Shown one piece after another: positions 1 to 5,359 of a stretch of 6,560 nucleotides of DNA (the first letter of the stretch is position 1; each line of letters starts with the position of its first letter). The notes beneath the pieces were generated by a model that was not told where the DNA came from, ran no database searches, and saw nothing but the letters and a program-made list of their open reading frames with translations. The DNA comes from Methanobrevibacter sp. (lineage in GTDB: Archaea; Methanobacteriota; Methanobacteria; Methanobacteriales; Methanobacteriaceae), in assembly GCA_030539985.1 (NCBI GenBank), contig JAUNXD010000093.1, positions 1-6,560 of the forward strand, in the 5' to 3' direction. The position numbers and the translations under genes were made by a program.

Positions 1-690
1 TGGAAGTGCAAACGAGAAAGTTGAGTGCAAAATCAAAAATATTGTTGTTAAAACTGGATTAATGGAAATGAAATTTGAAATCTGTCCGAAATTGCTAAAT
101 GGAAGCAGCGCTATAGATATGAAAATGATGGAGTAAAACAGTATTGTGAATGTATGATTTCCATTTTCTATTGATTTTTTCGATGCCATCAGATAAACTG
201 CCCAGAACAGTCCCGCCCCAATCCCTGAAGCAATTCCAAACAATGAAATGTTTCCGGAAGCACTTTCTAAAAATCCGGTCATTAGCACACATCCAAAAAT
301 GGCCAATATCATGCATATGACCTTTTTTGATGTAATATTTTCTTTGAATAGAAAATATGCGATAATCAATACATATATTGGAGCAAGTGACAGCAAAACT
401 GCAGCCAATGACAGCGGAATCGTATTCATGGATTCGTTATAGCATAAATTAAGTCCAATTATGCATATGGAGCAAACCAGAAATAATGGAATGTCTTTTA
501 GTGTTATTTTAAATAAATTTCTGTCAGTCAATAAAATTGCCATCAAAATTGGAATTATTGCAATAGAAAACCTTAAAAATAGCAGTGTAGATGAATCAAT
601 TCCATTTTGGGTTAGCGTTCTTACAAACACTCCACTTGACCCGAACATTATTCCGGCAAGAATTGGCAGGATCAAATAGATTTTTTTCAT
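1..690 (-). CDS. DMT-superfamily (EamA-type) transporter, C-terminus cut by window edge
   Basis: A likely inner-membrane permease of the drug/metabolite transporter superfamily; the substrate cannot be told from sequence. The frame is open from the ATG at 688-690 to position 1, giving 230 residues with no stop. It starts MKKIYLILPILAGIMFGSSG and has about seven hydrophobic helices in the visible part. The first EamA repeat (about residues 5-140) shows the usual signs: the GSSGVFVR stretch after helix 1, an Arg at 40 opening helix 2, and the A-L-x6-P-x4-L pattern around 97-108 ending in FLFKE near 117. A second repeat starts near 151 (FGIASGIGAGLFWAVYLMASKK). Family members are about 290-300 residues, so roughly 60-70 residues lie outside the window. 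A GGATGAT ribosome site precedes the start by 3 bases and overlaps the stop of the upstream membrane gene, so the two are probably co-transcribed. Family is confident; exporter role is family knowledge only. Confidence 0.88.
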   Translation of the reverse strand, partial: MKKIYLILPILAGIMFGSSGVFVRTLTQNGIDSSTLLFLRFSIAIIPILMAILLTDRNLFKITLKDIPLFLVCSICIIGLNLCYNESMNTIPLSLAAVLLSLAPIYVLIIAYFLFKENITSKKVICMILAIFGCVLMTGFLESASGNISLFGIASGIGAGLFWAVYLMASKKSIENGNHTFTILFYSIIFISIALLPFSNFGQISNFISINPVLTTIFLILHSTFSFALP

Positions 691-693
691 AAT

Positions 694-700
694 ATCATCC
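694..700 (-). promoter_or_regulatory. Ribosome binding site of the EamA transporter gene
   Basis: GGATGAT on the minus strand lies 3 bases before the ATG at 690. It resembles the GGAGGTGAT complement of archaeal 16S rRNA, and it contains the TGA stop (695-697) of the upstream gene. This supports both the start choice and translational coupling of the pair. Confidence 0.6.
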
Positions 701-1774
701 TAAATAGGAGTAGGCATTCCATGTAACCGTATAATATTCACATGAATTGTTCAGGGGAACCTTTAAATCATTTATCAATTCCATTTCATTGTAATTCGGA
801 TTGATATGGTATGTAATCGTATTTAAATCAGTTTCATTGCTGATGACCTCAGAAGTGACATTTCCCAAATCAATGTCTCCGGTTGGATTTGCGACATTGA
901 CAGTATAAAAGTCCGGTTCGGCACCTGCAAATGCGACTGTAAACCGTAAAAATATTACTAAAATCACGAAAAAGTAGATTCCGAAACGATTGAATAAATA
1001 TCTGAAGTTGGAAAAACCTCTGTTTCTATAAACAGACTGAATCACTTCATTGTCTTCAAGCAGCTTGTCATCTTTTAAAAATTTTCCGACAATGTAGTTT
1101 AAGTAGAAACCGTTCCTATAAACTAGGAAAAGTCCTAATAATCCAACATAAGAGGGTGTTGCAAACATTCCTCCATCAATGATTCCGATAAACAGGCAGC
1201 TTGAAAAAAATGCCATCAAAAAATTTGTAAACCATGGACGTTTTTGAATTGCCAAAAATAATGTTGCAAATAATATCGGCAGCAATATAATTGCCAAAAA
1301 TGAGAAACTTGGAACGTACTGATATAGGCCAACGCCTGTGTTGATGTTACTTTGAATAAAAGGTCCCATAATCTGGCTTAGAAATGCTCCTAAAATGGAC
1401 TTTAACAGATGAGTATGCAAAATGCTTGTGGAACTCATTGAGTTAGTCATGGAGCAAAAGACAGTGTTAAGTTTAATGCCCATATTCAATCTGAAGAGTA
1501 TCTCTAGAATGATGCCTAATGTCAATGTTACGGCACCTATGGCTATTGAAAATTTCAGATACTTTGTTGTGTCAATGTCTTTTTCAATAATCTGGGACAT
1601 TATCAGAAATAAACCTAAAAGGCCAAAGAAAATAATGTCTTTTCCTTTAGATGACCCCATCAAAAACAGGTAAGTAATAGGCCTTATAATCGGATTAAAT
1701 ATGTCTGTTATAAAGATTGCTCCCGCAAACAGTATCAATATCACCCCGATTATGATAGTTTTATTAAGTTTCAT
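695..1774 (-). CDS. Uncharacterised polytopic membrane protein with extracytoplasmic C-terminal tail
   Basis: I do not recognise the family. From the ATG at 1772-1774 it is 359 residues; a TTG two codons earlier (1780) is possible but less likely. There are about seven or eight hydrophobic segments, near residues 6-24, 47-62, 75-94, 117-140, 155-178, 185-220 (one or two helices) and 266-286. The helix around 117-130 is preceded by a polar Ser/Thr stretch (MTNSMSSTSILHTHLLKS) that carries two histidines. A basic loop (about 248-264) precedes the last helix, which ends in VAFAGAEPDFY, so the last 75 residues probably face outward. That tail contains three N-glycosylation sequons (NVT near 305, NET near 313, NNS near 342) and is Asn/Tyr-rich, as in archaeal surface proteins. 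No ribosome site is seen at the ATG, which fits a leaderless or near-leaderless transcript. The transporter gene follows after 4 bases, suggesting an operon. Function unknown. Confidence 0.8.
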   Translation of the reverse strand: MKLNKTIIIGVILILFAGAIFITDIFNPIIRPITYLFLMGSSKGKDIIFFGLLGLFLIMSQIIEKDIDTTKYLKFSIAIGAVTLTLGIILEILFRLNMGIKLNTVFCSMTNSMSSTSILHTHLLKSILGAFLSQIMGPFIQSNINTGVGLYQYVPSFSFLAIILLPILFATLFLAIQKRPWFTNFLMAFFSSCLFIGIIDGGMFATPSYVGLLGLFLVYRNGFYLNYIVGKFLKDDKLLEDNEVIQSVYRNRGFSNFRYLFNRFGIYFFVILVIFLRFTVAFAGAEPDFYTVNVANPTGDIDLGNVTSEVISNETDLNTITYHINPNYNEMELINDLKVPLNNSCEYYTVTWNAYSYLG

Positions 1775-1796
1775 TAACAATAATTTAAGTGTTAAT
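1773..1796. promoter_or_regulatory. Inverted repeat in the divergent promoter region
   Basis: ATTAACA (1773-1779) and TGTTAAT (1790-1796) form a perfect 7-bp inverted repeat around a 10-base spacer. It fills most of the 33 bp between two divergent genes and overlaps the start codon of the minus-strand membrane gene. TATA-like stretches are present for both directions: TTATTTAAA read on the minus strand (1799-1807), about 29 bases before the minus-strand ATG, and TAATTTAAG (1781-1789) on the plus strand, about 25 bases before the TauE start. The placement suits a dimeric repressor site, but A/T-rich sequence throws up such repeats by chance. Confidence 0.4.
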
Positions 1797-1807
1797 AGTT
1801 TAAATAA

Positions 1808-2626
1808 ATGATGTTTATGTTTCCCATTGAATATTTCATAGGATTGATGTTGATTGGCATATGTGCAGGTTTCGCCTCAGGTCTTTTGGGTGTTGGCGGA
1901 GGTTTTCTAATTGTGCCTTTACAATACTTTCTGCTTAAATACATAGGTGTTGAACCAGATTTGGCCATTCTAATCTCATTTGGTACTAGTTTGGCAATTA
2001 TCGTTCCAACATCCCTAAGCGGCGCCTATAGGCACACCAGAACAATGGACAATATTCTCAGGCCAGGAATTAAATTGGGCATTTTTGGAATTATCGGAGG
2101 GGCAATTGGAGGATTTGTTGCCTCTGGTTTGTCTTCCAGAATGCTTGAAATAATATTCGGTCTTTTGCTTTTGTTTATCACATTCAATAACATTATCAAT
2201 ATCAATAAGGAAAGGGAAGATGCTAGAATACCATTTAATCTGTTTACCTCAGGAATAATCGGCCTTTTGGTTGGTTTTTCATCAGGCCTTCTTGGTGTCG
2301 GCGGGGGTATCTTTTTAATAGCAATTCTCACTGCACTTCTTGGCTTTTCAATGATAGAAGCAATCGGAACATCTTCTATTTTCATCTGTTTGACTGCCGT
2401 TGGAGGATTTTTGTCATATATGGTTTCAGGCTGGGGCCTCAGCACATTTCCGTATTCAATTGGTTATGTAAGTCTGATTAATTTTACACTGATTGCCTGT
2501 TTTTCAGTTCCAATGGCCTCTCTAGGCGCTAAGTTTGCCCACAAAGTTCCTCAAAAAAAATTAAAGATCATATTTTCAGTATTAGTATTATACATGGCAT
2601 TAAAAATGCTGGGGGTTCTACCTTAA
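1808..2626 (+). CDS. TauE/SafE-family (sulfite/anion exporter-type) membrane permease
   Basis: A polytopic permease of the TauE/SafE family (formerly DUF81), which includes proteins linked to export or uptake of sulfonates, sulfite and related organic anions; the substrate here is unknown. The 272 residues fit the family, usually about 240-300. The diagnostic internal duplication is clear: GFASGLLGVGGGFLIVP at residues 21-37 and GFSSGLLGVGGGIFLIA at 156-172, each opening one half of the protein. Other matches are the FGTSLAIIVPTSLSGAYRH stretch (58-76) with its twin IGTSSIFICLTAVGGF (186-201). About eight hydrophobic segments are visible. The start could be any of the ATGs at 1808, 1811 or 1817, and none has a ribosome binding site; a leaderless message starting near the first two fits the TATA-like spacing. 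A later ATG at residue 13 (1844) would still keep the first motif. The TPR gene follows after 9 bases. Confidence 0.92.
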   Translation: MMFMFPIEYFIGLMLIGICAGFASGLLGVGGGFLIVPLQYFLLKYIGVEPDLAILISFGTSLAIIVPTSLSGAYRHTRTMDNILRPGIKLGIFGIIGGAIGGFVASGLSSRMLEIIFGLLLLFITFNNIININKEREDARIPFNLFTSGIIGLLVGFSSGLLGVGGGIFLIAILTALLGFSMIEAIGTSSIFICLTAVGGFLSYMVSGWGLSTFPYSIGYVSLINFTLIACFSVPMASLGAKFAHKVPQKKLKIIFSVLVLYMALKMLGVLP

Positions 2627-2632
2627 GGTGAT
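2627..2632 (+). promoter_or_regulatory. Ribosome binding site of the TPR gene
   Basis: GGTGAT lies 3 bases before the ATG at 2636 and directly after the TAA of the permease gene. It fixes the start of the small TPR protein and contrasts with the permease gene itself, which has no such site. Confidence 0.7.
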
Positions 2633-2635
2633 AAC

Positions 2636-2995
2636 ATGAGTGAAAATCGAAAAACTGGAGAAAATTTTGATGAAAAGGCTGCAGGAGATATTTTTGATAA
2701 GTTAAAAAATGTTGAAGGCAAAATAAAACCTAAAAAAGAGGGTAAATTTAAAAACATCTCTGATTTGATGAATGAAGCAAATTATTTAAAGGACAAGGGA
2801 AAATTCGCAGAAGCAATTGAATTGTACAAGCAGATTATTTTCACATTGCCCGATTCTCAAAAAGCATATGAGGCGCTAATTGACATCTATCAAAAACAGG
2901 GTGATGCTGACAGCGAAAAGGATATCTTAAAAAAGGCAATTGCTAGCTGTAAAAATAATGATGGGTTTAAAAACAGGTTAAATGAAATTGAATAG
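2636..2995 (+). CDS. Small tetratricopeptide-repeat (TPR) protein
   Basis: A 119-residue soluble protein, probably a protein-protein interaction module. The first 40 residues are charged and Lys/Glu-rich with no clear fold. Residues about 42-75 form a canonical TPR unit: alanine in helix A (NEANYLKDKGKFAEAIELYK) followed by FTLP, with the spacing of the TPR consensus. Residues 76-109 read as a second, weaker unit (KAYEALIDIYQKQGDADSEK). There is no signal peptide and no membrane segment, so it is likely cytoplasmic. It sits 9 bases after the TauE/SafE gene with its own GGTGAT site, so the two are probably one transcript, and it could act on the cytoplasmic side of that permease; that link is inference from position only. 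Transcription probably ends at the hairpin and T-tract just after the stop. Confidence 0.85.
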   Translation: MSENRKTGENFDEKAAGDIFDKLKNVEGKIKPKKEGKFKNISDLMNEANYLKDKGKFAEAIELYKQIIFTLPDSQKAYEALIDIYQKQGDADSEKDILKKAIASCKNNDGFKNRLNEIE

Positions 2996-3020
2996 GTGGA
3001 AAACCACCCATTTTATTTTT
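2995..3020 (+). terminator. Hairpin plus T-tract terminator after the TPR gene
   Basis: GGTGGAAAACCACC (2995-3008) forms a 5-bp GC-rich stem with an AAAA loop, followed two bases later by TTTTATTTTT (3011-3020). The stem starts at the last base of the TAG stop. Archaeal termination depends mainly on the T-run, so the tract may matter more than the stem. The T-tract overlaps the last codon of the convergent minus-strand gene, and only 23 bases separate the two stops. No equally good T-tract follows the hairpin on the minus strand. Confidence 0.6.
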
Positions 3021-3225
3021 AGGAATTGATTGCAAATCTGATTAGGAATCCTATGACAAATATTAGTATTGAAAAGTAGATTATGAATCTGCCATGTTTC
3101 TGGTATAATATTGTGTCTTTTTTAAAAAAAACTAAAACTGATCCGTATATCAACCCGATAATTGGGGAGATTAGTGCAATTATATAACCGATTATTGGTA
3201 TTGCGATAGTTCCTTCATTTTCCAT
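3019..3225 (-). CDS. Small two-helix membrane protein, unknown function
   Basis: A 68-residue peptide with two hydrophobic segments, about residues 8-34 (IPIIGYIIALISPIIGLIYG) and 47-64, joined by a basic loop (FFKKDTILYQKHGR, about 33-46). The positive loop predicts both ends outside and the loop in the cytoplasm. The loop and first helix look like the C-terminal part of small archaeal membrane proteins that often carry an N-terminal zinc ribbon, but no cysteine is present here; that resemblance is from memory. The start is well supported: a full GGTGAT (3229-3234) lies 3 bases before the ATG at 3223-3225. It is the last gene of the pyrH-led minus-strand string, 11 bases after the previous stop. 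Being tiny, it could be a partner of the preceding membrane protein. Confidence 0.78.
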   Translation of the reverse strand: MENEGTIAIPIIGYIIALISPIIGLIYGSVLVFFKKDTILYQKHGRFIIYFSILIFVIGFLIRFAINS

Positions 3226-3228
3226 TTT

Positions 3229-3234
3229 ATCACC
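3229..3234 (-). promoter_or_regulatory. Ribosome binding site of the two-helix membrane gene
   Basis: GGTGAT on the minus strand, 3 bases upstream of the ATG at 3225. A consensus site in front of a 68-codon frame is good evidence that this short gene is translated. Confidence 0.7.
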
Positions 3235-3236
3235 AT

Positions 3237-4034
3237 TTATTTTATATTTAGTCCCATTCCCGTTGCAGTTATGTGAATGTTGTCCTGGCCCAATCCAATA
3301 AGTCCATATTGGATATTCAAATCCAGAACGCCATTACCACCATTCTCTTTAATTTTTTGAGCTAATTTAATTAAACATTCATCTTTTCCTTTTTTAATAC
3401 ATATTAAACGTTTGTTTTCTATTTCTTCACGCTTAACACTTATCTCGTTTTCATTTTCTATAATCACTTCCGTCTGATATATTCCAATAAGGTCATGGCT
3501 TCTGTCATGCATATCAGTGCTCTCATTCTCATCGTATTTGGGTACCACATCAATTATTGGTTCGATTTCGGTGGTTTCCCATCTGATATGGTATTTGACT
3601 TTTTTTGCCCATTCGATAAGCTTTCTTATAACCCATCTTAAATTAGATGCAAGGGCACCGAGGACCACTAAAAGAAGGTAATTTACAACTGTAGGAAATG
3701 CCGCCTGTAAAATTACAACAATGGACCCTGCAGTAATTATGTTCATTCCCAATGTTGGGTTTTTTAAAATGAAGCTGTAAAATGTAGTGTAGATAAAGAG
3801 GATGAATGCACTGACGGCTCCCAAATTTTTACCAATCAGTCTATTGGCGGATAATGTCTCTGCATATCCTGCAGCTAATGGAGCGAAAATCAACCCTAGA
3901 TTCCATCCGAACACTGCAATTTTAAAATATAGGAAGATTCCATAAACTATAAGTCCCAAACCGGTACCTATTCCTATACAAAGCACGGTCTTTCCAATAT
4001 AGTTCAAATTAATCTTTTTATCTTTAATTTTCAT
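3237..4034 (-). CDS. Membrane protein with C-terminal YbjQ/UPF0145-like domain
   Basis: A 265-residue protein in two parts. Residues about 12-140 are hydrophobic with four or so helices (14-37, 43-60, 70-90, 97-128) and include the stretch VFGWNLGLIFAPLAAGYAE (41-59). A basic, amphipathic linker (132-150) and an acidic region (about 155-207) follow. Residues about 208-264 resemble the C-terminal half of UPF0145/YbjQ proteins: LIKLAQKIKENGGNGVLDLN, then GQDNIHITATGMGL, aligns with EEKAEKLGANAIIGLKI then GNTILVTAYGTAI of the neighbouring soluble gene. The YbjQ family is sometimes called a heavy-metal-binding domain, but its role is unproven. I chose the ATG at 4032-4034, one base after the upstream TAA, as a coupled restart; a start at 4061 would add nine residues and overlap the previous gene by 26 bases. 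Neither start has a ribosome site. Function unknown. Confidence 0.78.
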   Translation of the reverse strand: MKIKDKKINLNYIGKTVLCIGIGTGLGLIVYGIFLYFKIAVFGWNLGLIFAPLAAGYAETLSANRLIGKNLGAVSAFILFIYTTFYSFILKNPTLGMNIITAGSIVVILQAAFPTVVNYLLLVVLGALASNLRWVIRKLIEWAKKVKYHIRWETTEIEPIIDVVPKYDENESTDMHDRSHDLIGIYQTEVIIENENEISVKREEIENKRLICIKKGKDECLIKLAQKIKENGGNGVLDLNIQYGLIGLGQDNIHITATGMGLNIK

Positions 4035-4035
4035 T

Positions 4036-4350
4036 TTATTCAAAGCTGATTGCGGTACCATAAGCGGTTACAAGAATGGTATTTCCCATGGTTCCGCCTA
4101 AATTATCATATGAAATTTTAAGGCCGATAATGGCATTGGCGCCTAACTTTTCGGCTTTTTCTTCCATACTTTTAAATGCAATATCACGAGCCTTTTCCAA
4201 TTCTTCTTCATATCTTCCACCTACAACATCACGAACACCTGAAAATAGGTCTTTATAAATATTGGATCCGATTAGGGATTCTCCTGTAACCAATCCCTTG
4301 TATTCAATAATTCTTTTATTTTCTAAGGTATTTGAAGATGTTAAAATCAT
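4036..4350 (-). CDS. UPF0145 / YbjQ-like heavy-metal-binding-domain protein
   Basis: A 104-residue soluble protein of the UPF0145 (YbjQ) family, close to the usual family length of about 105. Family signs run in order: TLENKRIIEYKGLVTGE (8-24), the phosphate-binding-looking Gly-rich GVRDVVGGRYEEE (38-50), a long helix with ARDIAFKSMEEKAEKLGANAI (54-74), and the strand pair ending VTAYGTAISF (94-103). Members with known structures form ring-like oligomers, and the database label of heavy-metal binding is not well supported by experiment. No cysteine or histidine is present, so classic metal ligation is unlikely here. The ATG at 4348-4350 is preceded by AGTGAT, a one-mismatch ribosome site that overlaps the stop of the zinc-ribbon gene 7 bases upstream. 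It sits directly before a membrane protein with a related C-terminal domain, which hints at a shared assembly. Confidence 0.92.
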   Translation of the reverse strand: MILTSSNTLENKRIIEYKGLVTGESLIGSNIYKDLFSGVRDVVGGRYEEELEKARDIAFKSMEEKAEKLGANAIIGLKISYDNLGGTMGNTILVTAYGTAISFE

Positions 4351-4357
4351 TGTATCA

Positions 4358-4549
4358 CTATTTTAAAAAGGTCATTACAGCCCAGATTATTAAAAATATT
4401 GCAATAACTATATATAATATGATTTGGGATCTTTTTCTTTGTTTTAATCTAGCGTCCCAGACTTTCTGACAATCCGGTGAGCATACAAGTTCATTCAAAG
4501 GTATTGGGGTTCCACAAATTGGACAATGTTTATGAGGGTCAACTGCCAT
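4358..4549 (-). CDS. DUF2116-like zinc-ribbon membrane protein
   Basis: A 63-residue protein with an N-terminal zinc ribbon and one C-terminal membrane helix, matching the archaeal DUF2116 type. The four likely zinc ligands are C9 and C12 (HCPICG) and C23 and C27 (VCSPDC). A basic stretch (RLKQRKR, about 34-40) comes just before the helix at about 42-61, so by the positive-inside rule the ribbon faces the cytoplasm and the helix is a tail anchor. The role is unknown; the ribbon may bind a protein or nucleic acid. The start ATG at 4547-4549 is supported by GGAGATGAT 3 bases upstream, one of the strongest ribosome sites in the window. It lies 12 bases after tatD and 7 bases before the YbjQ-like gene, within the pyrH-led string. 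Confidence 0.9.
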   Translation of the reverse strand: MAVDPHKHCPICGTPIPLNELVCSPDCQKVWDARLKQRKRSQIILYIVIAIFLIIWAVMTFLK

Positions 4550-4552
4550 TTT

Positions 4553-4561
4553 ATCATCTCC
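4553..4561 (-). promoter_or_regulatory. Strong ribosome binding site of the zinc-ribbon gene
   Basis: GGAGATGAT on the minus strand, 3 bases before the ATG at 4549. It differs by one base from the GGAGGTGAT complement of the archaeal 16S rRNA tail, and suggests that this small protein is translated well relative to its neighbours. Confidence 0.7.
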
Positions 4562-5350
4562 TTATATTTTAAAAAATTCTTTAGTATTTTTAGTAACTTG
4601 TCCTGCAAGTTCTTCTGCATCCATTCCCATGCAAAGTGCAATTGTTTTGAGGATATGAGGTAAATATTTAGGTTCATTTCTGTTCTTTTTAGGTTTCACA
4701 TCAAAGTTTTTTGGTATTAAAAATGGGGCATCTGTTTCAATCATTAGTTTTTCGGGAGGAATCATACTCACCGCTTCCTGAAGGTCTCTTCCTCTTTTCA
4801 TGTCACAAATCCATCCTGTAACACCAATATAACATCCTAAATCAACATAATTTTGCGCTTCCTGTTTTGTTCCAGTAAAACAGTGAACAACGGATTTTTC
4901 AATCACACTATCATGTCTTTTTAAAATGTCGTATAAATCTTTATGGGCTTCCCTTTCATGTAAAAACAAGGGCATATCCATTCTTTCTGCAACTTCTATC
5001 TGTGCTTCAAACCATTTTCTCTGCAGGTCCTGAGGCGAAAAATTCCTGTTATAGTCAAGGCCGCATTCACCGATGGCCACTACACAATCGTTTTTAGCTA
5101 TTTTTTCAAGTTCAAACATTGTATGTCCATTGCATGTTTTGGCATCATGAGGATGGACTCCTGATGTTGAAAATAAAGTTCCCGGATATTTTGAGGCATA
5201 TTCTGCAGCCAGCTGACTGGAATTTACATTGGTTCCTGTAATGATGAACTGGTTAACGCCCACTTTTTTGGCTTCTTCAATTATTTCAACACGGTCTCTT
5301 CTAAAGGATTTGTGCATTAAATTTAAGCCAATGTCGACAAGACTATCCAC
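4562..5350 (-). CDS. tatD: TatD-type metal-dependent deoxyribonuclease
   Basis: A cytoplasmic TIM-barrel hydrolase of the TatD family, whose characterised members are Mg-dependent DNA exonucleases or deoxyribonucleases. The 262 residues equal the family norm. Landmarks in order are DIGLNL (6-11), ITGTN (37-41), SGVHPHD (63-69), GECGLDYNRNFS (94-105), FLHEREAH (129-136), VHCFTGT (155-161), GWICDMKRG (179-187), ETDAPFLIP (205-213) and RNEPKYLPHIL (224-234). Likely metal ligands are E95, H131, H156 and D207. The N-terminus has DIGLNL instead of the DxHxH pair of the YcfH-like branch, exactly as in E. coli TatD, and the last motifs also match TatD proper rather than YcfH. The start is a GTG at 5348-5350, supported by GGTGAT 3 bases upstream that overlaps the stop of pyrH; without the GTG the DIGLNL strand would be lost. 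It is the second gene of the string, 8 bases after pyrH. Confidence 0.95.
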   Translation of the reverse strand: MDSLVDIGLNLMHKSFRRDRVEIIEEAKKVGVNQFIITGTNVNSSQLAAEYASKYPGTLFSTSGVHPHDAKTCNGHTMFELEKIAKNDCVVAIGECGLDYNRNFSPQDLQRKWFEAQIEVAERMDMPLFLHEREAHKDLYDILKRHDSVIEKSVVHCFTGTKQEAQNYVDLGCYIGVTGWICDMKRGRDLQEAVSMIPPEKLMIETDAPFLIPKNFDVKPKKNRNEPKYLPHILKTIALCMGMDAEELAGQVTKNTKEFFKI

Positions 5351-5353
5351 TGA

Positions 5354-5359
5354 ATCACC
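5354..5359 (-). promoter_or_regulatory. Ribosome binding site deciding the GTG start of tatD
   Basis: GGTGAT on the minus strand, 3 bases before the GTG at 5350. Its first G is the last base of the pyrH stop codon (TAG, 5359-5361). It is the evidence for choosing a GTG start over a later ATG, and couples tatD to pyrH. Confidence 0.7.

Noticed and set aside
95..316. Minus-strand 73-codon frame
   Set aside because: It is in a different frame from the transporter that covers the same bases, and its His/Trp/Cys-rich translation looks non-coding.
248..679. Two plus-strand open frames (248-442 and 461-679)
   Set aside because: They lie opposite the EamA transporter, have no ribosome site and their translations show no recognisable pattern; they are shadows of the real gene.
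1422..1673. Plus-strand 83-codon frame
   Set aside because: Antisense to the polytopic membrane protein, with no ribosome site or family resemblance.
2026..2445. Minus-strand 139-codon frame inside the TauE/SafE gene
   Set aside because: Its proline-rich translation is what one expects opposite Gly-rich membrane codons; the plus strand has the diagnostic duplicated motifs.
4495..4677. Minus-strand 60-codon frame across the tatD end
   Set aside because: It overlaps two well-supported genes in another frame and looks like no protein family.
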